Shown piece by piece: positions 32,071 through 42,902 of a stretch of 64,000 bases of DNA; the first letter of the stretch is position 1, and the number at the start of each line of letters is the position of its first letter. The stretch covers positions 2,669,296-2,733,295 of the forward strand of contig OX637292.1 of assembly GCA_951799445.1 (NCBI GenBank), read 5' to 3'. The notes below the pieces were generated by a model. The model was not told the origin of the DNA. It saw nothing but the letters and a program-made list of their open reading frames with translations, and did no database searches. A program made the position numbers and the translations under genes. The stretch is from Pseudisothecium myosuroides (taxonomy: Eukaryota > Streptophyta > Bryopsida > Hypnales > Lembophyllaceae).

Positions 32071-35000
32071 ATGACAAGTGCAAGAGATTTGGCAAGGCGG
32101 ACTGGGGTAAAGCGTCCAGGTCCGGCTGAAAGAGAAAGAGTGTCCTTACAGAAAGAAAGAGATAGAGAGCGGCAACAAAGGAGTAGGCTTCTCAGGAGAG
32201 AGGAGCTTGGTCGGATGCAAGAAGAAGAGCGACTGTATGTTGGGGAAGAGCGCGGAGGAACAGGCGAGAGTTCTCGAGATCATGACAGGGTTATTCGGCG
32301 AGAGGTGTCGCGTGATGTTACAACCATACTAGAGTGTGTGAAGTCAACGTTGGGTGAGCACAGAGATGGACGCCACAGAGAAGCGGTTTTGCAGGCGTTG
32401 TGGTCAAACCCGTTTACCACTTCACAATTGTCGCTCTCAAAAAGGGTTTCAGATGAGGCCAAAATGCAAGCTTCCATCGTCTCTGGGTTGGTTCAATCGT
32501 TGTCCGAAGTGAAAAATGCCAAAACCAGGGCACAGCTAGTAGCGAAGCATACAATTCTTACAACAGTTGTGAGTTCTAGGTCTTCGGGATCGGGATCCGC
32601 AAGACAAACAGCCTGTTTGCTGATTGTCCATCATCGTAATGTGACTATGGCTGTGCAAAGGCGGGCTTCTATGGGGAGTAGTGATCATATAATTTGGACT
32701 CTTTCTGTGAGAAAACAAAGAAGTGACCGAACGTCTGATTTCGTGAAGACGGAAGTTATTGCTTGGTGGATTGCTGAAACCAAGGCTAGTCCAAATCGCA
32801 AGGAGGTGGTGAAGAACTGGATTGCAGCTGGTATCTACGAAAAACACCATACACAATATCTATTGGAATCACAGGTATGAAATCTGTGTTTATTGTTCAA
32901 TCTGTGCAATTTTGGGTTGATTGATTGTTTTTGTGATTAGGATTTAGGGTATTCCAGAATGGAGGGCAAGAATAGATTGCCTGAATGTATCGGGTGTGGT
33001 TTAGGATATAGCAGAAAGTATGTGAAGGTTTAGGGTTTAGGGTTTTAGTTGTGGAACTGTTGGGTGCATTCTATAGGTTCTATGGATAGGATAGGGAAAT
33101 AGTGACCTCTTCTATTATACCATTCATCTTCACACATGGAATTGTGCTTTGAGTGAGGCGGACTTTGGGATCCAGTCAGTTTGGTGTACTTGTGTGAACT
33201 GCAATAGGGTAGAAATGCATTCCAAGTGAGTCACATGGGACCTATGAAGACTGATGTTGTAAAAGTGGAGTAATGAAATGGTGTCCAATGAAGTGCATTT
33301 GGACTTCTATGGCTTCCTGAAGTCTTACGCAAGTTGTATGCAATGTTGCAATCTCAATGGGAATTGAATTACTGTTCTATTGAGTTTGATTAGTGTCCAA
33401 TGAAGTATAGTTACAATTGTATGGCTTCCTAGAATCTCTTGCAACTTGTATGACGAATTGCATTGTTGCAAGGAATTGAGTTAGTTTTCTATTGAGTCTT
33501 CCTCATCATGTATGGTTGATAATGGAGTAGGCAAAAGGTCCATGTCAATTTGTTGCAAGTTTTATAAACTTCTAGGGGAAGCTGGAGCACTTCACAGGCA
33601 GAGAGTATAAGCACTGTACCCAAATTTTCTATATTCAAGTATGTTTACAATTGTTGATGACTGAGCTTGATGATAGACAATACTCGTATGGCACCTCCAG
33701 AGTTCTTGGCTGGACTTTAATGCAGTGATGTTGTGGCTGCAGATGGAATTCTATTTGCGATTTCAAGCTGCAAACCCCCAAGTAGTTGTTGGTAAGAGGG
33801 TCTTTGACTCATTCCAACCATACTTTGTCAAAAGGCTGAAGGAACGAAATGTTTGTTGCTGTATTTATCATGTTGAAATGGAGGAGCTTAGGGTAGGATT
33901 CAATTACATGCGGGTTCTGTCTACATTGCACTTTAAAAGTGCTTGCCAATGTCAGTGTGAGGTGTGTGAAGCTATGAATGGGGAGGGCCAATGTTGTGCC
34001 GAACAGTCCACCTTTCCTGGGGTCACGGCTATGGTGGAATCTATTTTGTGTCCTCGGATTGATGAATGCCAATGGCATAAAAGGGAGTGCATTTTTGGTG
34101 ACTGTGAAAACTGTGGAATAGACTTCCTTCCTCTCTACCCCATTGAGGAAGATGGGAGTTCCAACAGTAAAGTGAAATGGAAGTGATTTGCAATGGAAGC
34201 AATCACAACCAGAAAAGGCGAGGAAAAAAAAATTAACGTTGGTTTACAAAGAAACCTCTTCTGCCGAGTTTGTGAGTTATCTGAAACCTAAACTCCAAGA
34301 GTTTGTGCGTCATTCTTTTGTTGCAAAGTGGGAGGATGAGCAGTTCAAAAATTGTCTTGCAAGCTTTCCTGCTGATTCTATAGTATCCGTGATTGATTTT
34401 GCTGAAAACTACTTGTTTGAGGTCCAAAACAAGGTGCAGTCTATGCATTGGCATAGCTATCAGATCACCATCTTGGTGCACATTACGTGGGTGAGAAATC
34501 CAAACCCTGACCCTACTAATGAAAGTACTAGGAATATAATGGAGTACCATTTTTATATCAGTGACGACAAAAAGCATGATAGCTACTTCGTCTAACATTG
34601 TCTGATGCTTCACTGGGACAGTCTCACCGAAGGAGGCTTCAGGCCTAGAAATCATTGGATTTGGAGTGATGGTTGTGCTGGCCAATTTAAGAGTCGAATT
34701 CCATGGTACTTTGTAAGTCGGTATCCAGAAATTACTAATGGGTGTGCATGTATGTGGAGCTTTTTCGGATCTGGACATGGTAAGGGCCCCCATGACGGGG
34801 CAGGTGCTGTGCTTAAACGTTACATAAGGACTGCCCAACTTGATGTGCATGGCCCACGCCTTGAGGATGCTGAAACAGTTGTCGAATTCTTGAGAGCCAA
34901 ATTGAGCGAAAGGCCAAGAACTACGTATGGTGATCGAAGACCAGTGCAGAGAACCTTCTGGCACGTTCTAGAAGATGACGTTGACAGGGAGAGTAACTTC

Positions 35001-35636
35001 GACTGTGATCCCATCAAAGGATGCAGAGAAGTGCATTCTGTCCAGTCAGTAGGGTCAATGGATGTTAATAAGTTGTTGAAGCGAAATTTGGCTTGCTTCT
35101 GTATTGCTTGCATTGAACGTAACTGGAGGGCATGTGAGAATTTGGCTTGGGCTCAAACTTGGGAGGTTGAGCTTCTTGTTGTTCATAAGCTAAGTTATGT
35201 CCAATCTGTAGTCATGGCTGAGTTCAAGGAAGATGACTGGGATGAGTTTGGAACGAATGGTGAATACTTTGCTTTGATAACGGAGCTTGGTGATAATTTT
35301 GCTATCAATGCTACTCCTAACAATGAAGAGAATGTTGATTTCTATGTCCTTGTTTGTACTAAGGAAGTGTATACATGTAGGAAGGCATTTGAGTGCCCGT
35401 GGGGTGAGTCTTTTGAGCCGGGAGATTTGGTGATTCAGGGACGTTACTATCAAAAATATAGAACTGCGGCTGACACTTATGTTTTTTTGAAGACATCTCA
35501 GAAGGCTCACGTTCTGGTGGCTAACATTAGAGCCACGAAATTCCCAATGCACATTGCTGACCATCGTGTTGCAGGTAATGATTTAGTGTACAGGTTACCT
35601 GAAACTGTGGAGGAGGCAATCCTGGAGTATGTATGA
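32071..35636 (+). pseudogene. Sola-like DDD transposase, spliced and broken
   Basis: Exon 1 (32071-32874) encodes 268 residues: a basic, RERQQRSRLLRREE-rich N-terminus, then a region with DFVKTEVIAWWIAETK and SPNRKEV. It ends CAG|GTATGA. The acceptor GCTGCAG before 33743 resumes in phase 0. Exon 2 has GKRVFDSFQPYFVKRLKERN, then CCCIYHVEM and a cysteine-rich stretch (CQCQCEVC). The presumed catalytic core is DFAENY (34395), WSDGCAGQFK (34668) and GHGKGPHDGAG (34794), giving three aspartates. Three breaks are visible: TGA at 34184-34186, a frameshift probably in the A-run at about 34225-34233, and TAA at 34593-34595. The C-terminus continues open to 35636. The family assignment is from memory of conserved motifs and needs a profile search. 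Confidence 0.65.
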
Positions 35637-37429
35637 TGCGTTACTTGCATTCCGCATTTTGGGCAGCCTACCTCGCTTGGATGTGCGTGGCCATCACCCA
35701 CAGCCTGCCATGCTTGGCAGGGCATTTTTTCTTTGGGACGTGCCTTCGGGCATGTCCCTCCAATGAAACACCAAATTGGAATGATACTGTATTGCTAAAG
35801 GGGGTGATTTGAATGAGGTTTTACGGACTTTGCACTTGCAGGTTTTAGGAACGTGGCAGAGGATAAATGAAGTTTCAAAATGTAACTTAGAATGGTGTCA
35901 AACGAAAGCCTCGGTGGTTTGTATGAGTTCCAGGGACTCTCTATAGAGCTGCATGGGTGTGGTCCTCAACATGAGTGAATTGTTGGTGACTCAATGTCAT
36001 AGAAATGCGCAGTGCTGCTCATAGTGCGGGAAGTTAGATCTTTTGGATATTACTGAACGTCAAAGAAATGGAGATCAGTGCAATTATGGTTCATAGATAC
36101 AGCTAAGCAATTGGGTTGTAGTTAGTTGTACTGTAACTGCCTCGTGGATATAAAGATCCGCATCCTGCAGGCTCTAGGAACAATGCAGTTACTCTTTCTG
36201 CTCACCAACTTCTTAAATAACATTCTTTCCACCGAATTTTGAAATTCTCTACCTTTGATTGACATCTGAGACCCTACCTGAAATCAAAATTACCGATATA
36301 GGGTACAATCAGTTTTCCTAAATTTGTTGGAATGAACTCATGTACAAAATGGTAATGAAATGACCCTTGTCTGAATGTTAAAATTTAGGGTAGTCAGTTA
36401 ATTAAACTAGGTGTTTGTCCAATCAAAAGATTTATGTTCTAAATCCATTATCAATTTCTTGGAAGAAGTCCCATCTGGATGATCTAAAATGTGAATTGAT
36501 TCCACTCTCTTCCATATAGAACATGTATATGGTCCATTTCTTAAAAAGATTAGTGAGACTGGTAATTCTATGAATTCAAGTTTAATGAGGAGTAAGGGCA
36601 CAAGGGCGTCCTTTTAAATTCTCCATGACTGTTGGCCTCCACCCTTGTATAAATTAATGAATTAATAAAATAAGAAGCGTCACTTGAATACAAAAAACTG
36701 CATTGCAACTCCAACATTAGGCCATATTGTTTGCATTCAATTGTACTATTTTTTGACCACTTTCAATTGTGGCCACATGTGATAAATTTAGGATTTAAAT
36801 CAAAACATCATGTATTAGTTTCAATAGAATTTGAATTGGAGGCCTAAACTATATAGTTTGACATGTGACATTTACCTACTCTAATTAACACGTGTCCATT
36901 TTAGAAAGAACAAAAAGGGGGGGGTCCGGAGGCCCAATGGAGATTCCCCTTGTCTCAATGAGACTGAGGCATGGTCCGCCCTTAGGCCCCCAAGTTGAGT
37001 GACTAACACATACGAGCCTTTATATAGGAGCCCACTCAATTAGTGCCAAACGATATGGGATAATCAAGACCTGTCGCCTTCTTGTAACCTAGGCATCCAC
37101 ATTGAACATAGTGGCTTCTCCAAAAACTTATAAAGGGATGTATTTGTGAATTGATTGTGCCTTAGTCATTTAATTTAATGGCCATATGCTCAAGGGTCAA
37201 CATGCAGGCATCTAAATTAAGTTGCCAAGGCTTCTATGTGCAAGTTGATTATGCACTAATTTAATTTAGTAAACGTACATATGGTAAATTAAACATAGAG
37301 GCTTCTATGTGTTTTCAATTATTATGACCAAAATGTTTGGATACATCATCTAATATTATCTGAGACAAAACTTTGGGGCAAGCCAAGACTTTTGGAATAA
37401 TAATATATTCATTTTGGATTTCCATTTAA
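35637..37429. other. Region between transposase and tandem array, no gene seen
   Basis: AT-rich, with ORFs of no more than about 70 codons. It holds no motif I recognise. Confidence 0.4.
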
Positions 37430-38072
37430 AAAGTTTGGTGCAAGTCCAAACTTGTGAATAATTCATTTAATTTTTTTTGAGACAAAGTTTGGTGCTTGCA
37501 AGTCCAAACCTTTGGATAATTCATTTCATATTTTTTGTTCCAAAGTTTGATGAAATCCAAACTTGTGGACAATTCATTTCCTATTTTTTTTGACAAAGTT
37601 TGGGAAAATCCAAACTTGTGGACAATTCATTTTCTATTTTTTTGGACAAAGTTTGGGGAAATTCAAACTTGTGGATAATTCATTTCCTATTTTTTTTTTA
37701 AAGTTTGGTGCAAGCCCAAACTTTAGGATATTAAATCATTTCCTATTTTTTTTACAAAAGTTTGGTGCAAGCCCAAACTTTAGGATATTAAATCATTTCC
37801 TATTTTTTTTACCAAAGTTTGGTGCAAGCCCAAACTTTAGGATATTAAATCATTTCCTATTTTTTTTACAAAAGTTTGGTGCAAGCCCAAACTTTAGGAT
37901 ATTAAATCATTTCCTATTTTTTTTTTAAAGTTTGGTGCAAGCCCAAACTTTAGGATATTAAATCATTTCCTATATTTTTTACAAAAGTTTGGTGCAAGCC
38001 CAAACTTTAGGATATTAAATCATTTCCAATTTTTTTTTACAAAAGTTTGGTGCAAGCCCAAGCTTCTAGAAT
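37430..38072. repeat. Tandem array of hairpin-containing units (about 58 bp)
   Basis: About eleven units. The right-hand ones are near-identical and the left-hand ones diverged. Each contains AAGTTTGGTGCAAGCCCAAA with CTT following, a small stem-loop (AAGTTTGG / CCMAAACTT), then GGATATTAAATCATTTCC and a T-run. It lies between the two converging transposon genes. Confidence 0.9.
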
Positions 38073-39107
38073 AATGGTATATTAATTTCATGTCGCTAAT
38101 GAGCACTAATTAATCCCATAAAATAAGAAGTGGGCGTTATATGCACTCTTTCATTACTTCATGAATCTATTTCTTTTCTTTAGATGAATGTATAACTCTG
38201 AAAGTATTTGAGTAATAACAGTCTTTTGGCCAAAAATAGGGATTTCACTACTAGTCAATTTGCTTTGCTTTTGTCAACCTTAAAGGTAGAACTGAGCCAT
38301 ACGACATGTAGATTTAGTAGGTGCTAAATTTAATTCCATGAAGTAGGATGTGGCCTATATATGCATGGGTATAGTATTCTTTCATTATGGTCACTGTAAC
38401 TTTTTCTTCTTGGAATTTTTTTATTCCACCCACCCTCCCACTAAAATCTTGTCTTCAGTAACAAGGTTAATATTGTATACTACAATTTGCCCATTCAATA
38501 ATTGAGGCTGGCCTTGCTTCATTTTCTGGCAATAAAGACTTTAATATCTATTGGAATGCACTCCCAAACTACAACACTCCAAATTTGTTTCAATTGAATT
38601 CAGCATGTTCTCTTGGGGCATGCTGGCTATAAAGACTCTCCATCCGGTAGGCATACACTGAGAAACCACTATGTAACATGTTGTACCCTGGGAACAGTAA
38701 CACTTTGGTGTTTTTTTTAAATTTATCAACCTACAAGAAGTTAGCTCATTTGGAACCCTGATCAAGTAGGACTGAGTATGCTTTACAACACAACCAAACA
38801 CAAAAGATGCTGCAGTACCACTCCTTTGTATACAGAAATTGATCTTCAAATTACTGTAAGTATAAACAAAATGTACAATCAATTGTCAATCCTCAACATG
38901 ACACTAAGTGTCCTCAACATTGGATCAAAAGAATCTGTGGCTATAGAGACCTAGAAGTAGAGTAAAACAAGTATACCTTTGCAACTCAAATTCTCTACCA
39001 AAAAATGAAAGCCTCCACAATTAATTACAATAGTTGCTGAAATCACTATGTCCTAGTGGTTTTATGCACAGCAGCTCGTGTCTTAGTAGAGAGGCTGATC
39101 CTCTCAT
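38073..39107. other. Region downstream of both transposon genes, no gene seen
   Basis: The minus-strand ORF 38541-38882 (113 codons) has no recognisable domain and no splice context. Probably 3' flanking sequence. Confidence 0.35.
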
Positions 39108-42100
39108 TCACGGGCCTCTTTGCTTCTTGCTGCGCACTCTGCTGCTTTGCTTTCCTGGCTTACTTCGGCCTGAATTCTGAGCAGCTTCTGCATCACTCTC
39201 ACCATTGTCATCCTTTTTTTGTCTGGACTCCCCATCCAATAAGATGCTCTTGTCGCATGCAAGATCACCCTCACTCTCATAGTCATCGCCCACTGCCTGC
39301 CTCGGAGCATCCTCTTGAACTGTTTGGAGCGTTGCTTTCTTGGCTGCTCCCCTCATCCGTTTTTCAGGACAGCTAGAATCCCCCTCTCCATGCATCCTAG
39401 ACTCCTCAGCATTCGGACCCTTGGAGCCAAGCAGGGGCTGCGGTATTGGTACACATCCTTCATTCATATCTTGGCTGCAGCTTGGAGAAATCTGAGGCCC
39501 ACCATGCGGACCTGCAAAATTTTCAACATCACAAGAAGGTAGGATCTGCCTCTTCCGCTTCAACGGAGAGCCCTTCTTCCCGTCCTGCTGGAACTCCTCT
39601 CCTTCGCCCACTGTGTTTACAACCACCATATTCACATTGAGAGGCTTGTAAATTTGCTTCTTGCGCTTAGGTGAAGAGCCTCCTTCCTCCCCCATGTACT
39701 GTTCTTGTGGATCTTCCCAACGCCCTTCCCGACGCCCTTCTCTTGTTTCCCTCGTTCCTGCCCCCAGCCATTGGAAGCTTTGCCCGATCGATGGGCTTAC
39801 AGTATTGGAACGAGCCGAGCGAACCCCCACCGTTGAGAATGATCTTGAAGTTCGAATTGGATCTGCATTTCTCAGTTTTTAGACTCGATACAGCTTGCTC
39901 TAGACAGTTGAGAAAACCATCCATAGTCCACATTGACACTCATGACAATCCTATGACTCACTCTGGACCTTACAGTGATTCATACACCACAAGAAGTCTA
40001 CCCTCAATCATCTGGAACTCTGTACAACACCCCAAGACTACGTTGGGACTTAATAGTAATTCAATAATACCGAGAAAAGTCCACATTCAATAAAGTGGAT
40101 GCTTTGGAACCGAGTCTGGAACACCCTAAGACTATGCTGGGACTTTACAATAATTCCCTAGTACCAAAAGAAGGCTGCACTCGATCAAGTGAACTCTCAT
40201 TAATACACTAAGACTACGCTTGGACTTCATAGTAATTCAATAATACCAAAAAAAGCCTACACTCAGTCAAGTGAACTCTCTTTAACACCCTAAGACCTGG
40301 CTGGGAGTATATAGTAACTGTACTGTAGATTCAAGAACACCACCTAGAGTCTACATTCATTCAAACGAACTCTATATAACACCCTATAACTCCCTCTACA
40401 AGCACACAATACCTCTAGTATGGATTCCCAGACCACAAAAATTGTCTACATCCATTCATCCGAACTACCTGTTATACACTATAACCCCATCCAGAGTAAA
40501 AAGTCCCTGAAGTAACAATTGTAAGACACCCCAAGCAGACTCATTCCATTTAAATGAACTCCCTGATACACTATATAACTAGCAGGCTCTCCGATATGCA
40601 CAGCCCTTATTTTCATTCAAGAACACCTGTGTAGTCTTTGCCACTCTCTTTGCCACCGACTGACTCCTTTGAAAGTACAAATGAACTACTTGAAAGCCCA
40701 AAGTACATTCCTGTGATCCATGGCCGAAATATACCTACTGTGCAAGCCCAAGTCCATGGAGCTTCAATTCACAGAATACCAAATCAATGGACGTTACTAA
40801 CTCTGTGACTCGAAGACTTGTAACATTGTTCCCAATTCAAAAGCAGACTTTGGTGGATTGACAGAACTCTAAACCAGCAAAACAAGTGCAGATATGACAA
40901 AGGTCAAAACCCTAATTTGAATCTGTTCTCCTAGATCAATGCAGGAAGATACAAACTGTGAACTCACCTCCTAAATCTGTGCCAAGATCATTAGGCTGAT
41001 GGTTCCACCCTTCATGTTGTAACCCCTTTGCATTATCACCATCCGGCTTCTTGATACCAAACATCATCCACCAGTCTTTGTGCATTTCTTTGCCACAACC
41101 GTGAAACATATAGCTCGTGGAACTTGAAAAATGAGAAACCGCACACCACGAGTGATAAGCATGCTGGCAACTTGCAAACTTGCAGTCCCACATTGGATCA
41201 AATCCTTTACAACAAAACGGGCAAGGAGCTATCTCCACAATCACTATTTCCCCCACATCCTCCTCACAAGAAAGATAAAAAAAAGGCAAGGGCACTGGGA
41301 AACAGCCTGGGCGTTGGTATCTAGCCTTCATGCCCCTCAACTGCGCCATCGGTACAGTCCTATGACGCCCCCAAAGTTCTTGCTTTGATGCCACGCTGCC
41401 ATACGCTTCTTCAGCTACTGCAGTCTTCTTTGCAGCGTCCTCAAATCCAGTTTCTCCAGAACCAAACATCACCCGCATATGATCCATAACCCCTCTCTAT
41501 GCCTGGACTTGGCATCTCAAATCTGCCACCCTAGAATCCACAGCCCCAATCTCAGCTTCATTTTCTGGTAATTCTGCCCTCAATGCGGTCAGCTTCTCGT
41601 CTTCTAGGGAGCATTCACCCTCCAATGTCTGCAGCCGCAAATCAGCAGTGGCAAGCAGAGATCGCCCATACTCATATTGAGTAGACAATTTCACAAGTTC
41701 AATTTTTGCTGCGTCCTCTTTGCAACGACGCTTGACGAGCCCCTCCAACATTGGGAACTCCTTGTTCAACAAAGACAGCGCTTCCTGCCATTCCGCTATA
41801 GACATTGTGTGCTCACCTAATTTCCCCTCTAGCCCTAATCCGTTGTCAGTCACTTGTGCGCTCCTACTCGGCTGTGCTTCGACACCTTCGACCCCAACGT
41901 TGATGACATCCACCGCACCCTCCTTCTTGCAACCAGCAGTCAAAACACATTTTTTTCTCTCATCGCGCTCTAGGTTAAATCTTCGCAGCTGGTCGCGGCA
42001 GGTCCACTCAGCATGAAGACACCAATTTGTCTTCTTGTTCGGCAATAACTCATATGCCAAACCTTTAGCTTCAGCAACATTGATCAGCCGTGTGTTTGGA

Positions 42101-42471
42101 ACACTTGTGCGTTGGTGGGTAAGCATCCATATCTTCTCCACCTTCTCCACAAAGTTGGTATCTTCCAACGACGAGTAAGCGTAACCGTTGGAGTTGACCT
42201 TCGCTCCAAACAATGCCTCTACGTCTGATTCTAGCAAATGAATCCCGTATTTGAGCCGCTTTGGAGCCAAACCCTCATTACACAAACCAAAAGCCTCTGC
42301 AAAATACCCCCGCTTCAATGGTGTCAACTTGTCCCACGTAATTGTGGGTTGTTCTGCGTACAAAGGGTCGACCCAAGCTGCTCCTTCAACCTTGACCTTC
42401 TTCCTAACTGATCGCGAAACCTTCCCCAATAGAGACTCCTGCTCTTCCTCGAAGACCTCCGTATCACTCAT
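39108..42471 (-). pseudogene. Second gene of the Sola-like element: coiled-coil / zinc-finger protein
   Basis: Exon 1 (40968-42471) and exon 2 (39108-39757) are joined by a 1,210 bp intron with GTGAGT donor and GGGGGCAG acceptor; the phase fits exactly (GG|GTGAGT to GA-ACG-AGG). The ~717-codon frame has one defect, TAG at 41497-41499. Upstream of it is a 324-residue part ending in a probable coiled coil (LRLQTLEGECSLEDEKLTAL). Downstream is a zinc-finger-like block CPFCC-x9-CKFASCQHAYHSWC followed by CGKEMHKDWW, resembling RING/PHD cross-brace spacing. Exon 2 is hydrophilic, with two SPKRKKQIY/SPLKRKRQIL repeats that look like nuclear localisation signals and a basic end. Its role in transposition is unknown. 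The TAG could be a recent mutation, since the frame is otherwise open. Confidence 0.6.
39940..40420. repeat. Degenerate ~100 bp tandem repeat in the intron of the second transposon gene
   Basis: Four to five units share CACCCTAAGACTACGCTGGG, TAGTAATTCAATAATACC and AAGTGAACTCT. It lies fully within the 39758-40967 intron. Confidence 0.7.
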
Positions 42472-42902
42472 TGTTTCCGTAAAATACGACTTACGATTTT
42501 CCTAAACCATTGCTAAGAAAAACACTCGAGTCCTAAACTTGTCACGCAGGGCACGCGGGCCAGCTTCGGGGACAGACAGAGAAGGAGCATGACGGACAGA
42601 CAGGAATGAAGCCCCCAATGCCGGCGTCAGCAGCAGCTCCGATCATTGTCGGATGCGATAACTTCAAAATGGACGGGTCAGATTTCCAACCACGCGGCCC
42701 ATTAACTACTTTATGGCCAGTTCAACTATCGGGCCCTGAAGCCGCCAAGCCAGCTCTGAATGGGCTGATTTCTCTGATGCACTTTAATCTCACCCAATCA
42801 CAAAGCCATATTCTGCCACGTCATACTGCGGGTCAGCCTTATATTAAGTTCTATGGATATGGACTTCCGCCACCTTTGGTCCACTCAACCATGCATCCAC
42901 CC
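42472..42902 (-). promoter_or_regulatory. Transposon right end and probable promoter of its second gene
   Basis: The 431 bp between the presumed ATG (42471) and the right terminus. The outermost ~65 bp are conserved in the short derivative (53106-53170). No obvious TATA box was identified with confidence. Confidence 0.4.

Larger units (their letters stand above)
31144..42902. mobile_element. 11.76 kb TTAA-flanked DNA transposon, Sola-like (two genes)
   Basis: The terminal inverted repeats are 25 bp, beginning GGGTGGATGCAYGGTTGAGT, with one mismatch between ends. TTAA flanks both sides (31140-31143, 42903-42906). The near-identical LTR2 copy L has one TTAA at this exact place (2171-2174), with the same bases on both sides, so the borders are certain. 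It carries a spliced, decayed transposase gene on the plus strand and a converging spliced zinc-finger gene on the minus strand. A 774 bp deletion derivative lies at 53106-53879 with AATT on both sides, so the family makes 4 bp A/T palindromic duplications. Four-base duplications plus a DDD-type transposase fit the Sola superfamily; Kolobok or an undescribed group remain possible. Confidence 0.9.

Noticed and set aside
37563..37928. 121-codon ORF with repeated FGASPNFRILNHFLFF
   Set aside because: Translation of the 58 bp tandem units; no start context or independent support.
37430..38072. CRISPR array
   Set aside because: Units are contiguous tandem copies without unique spacers, in a eukaryotic context.
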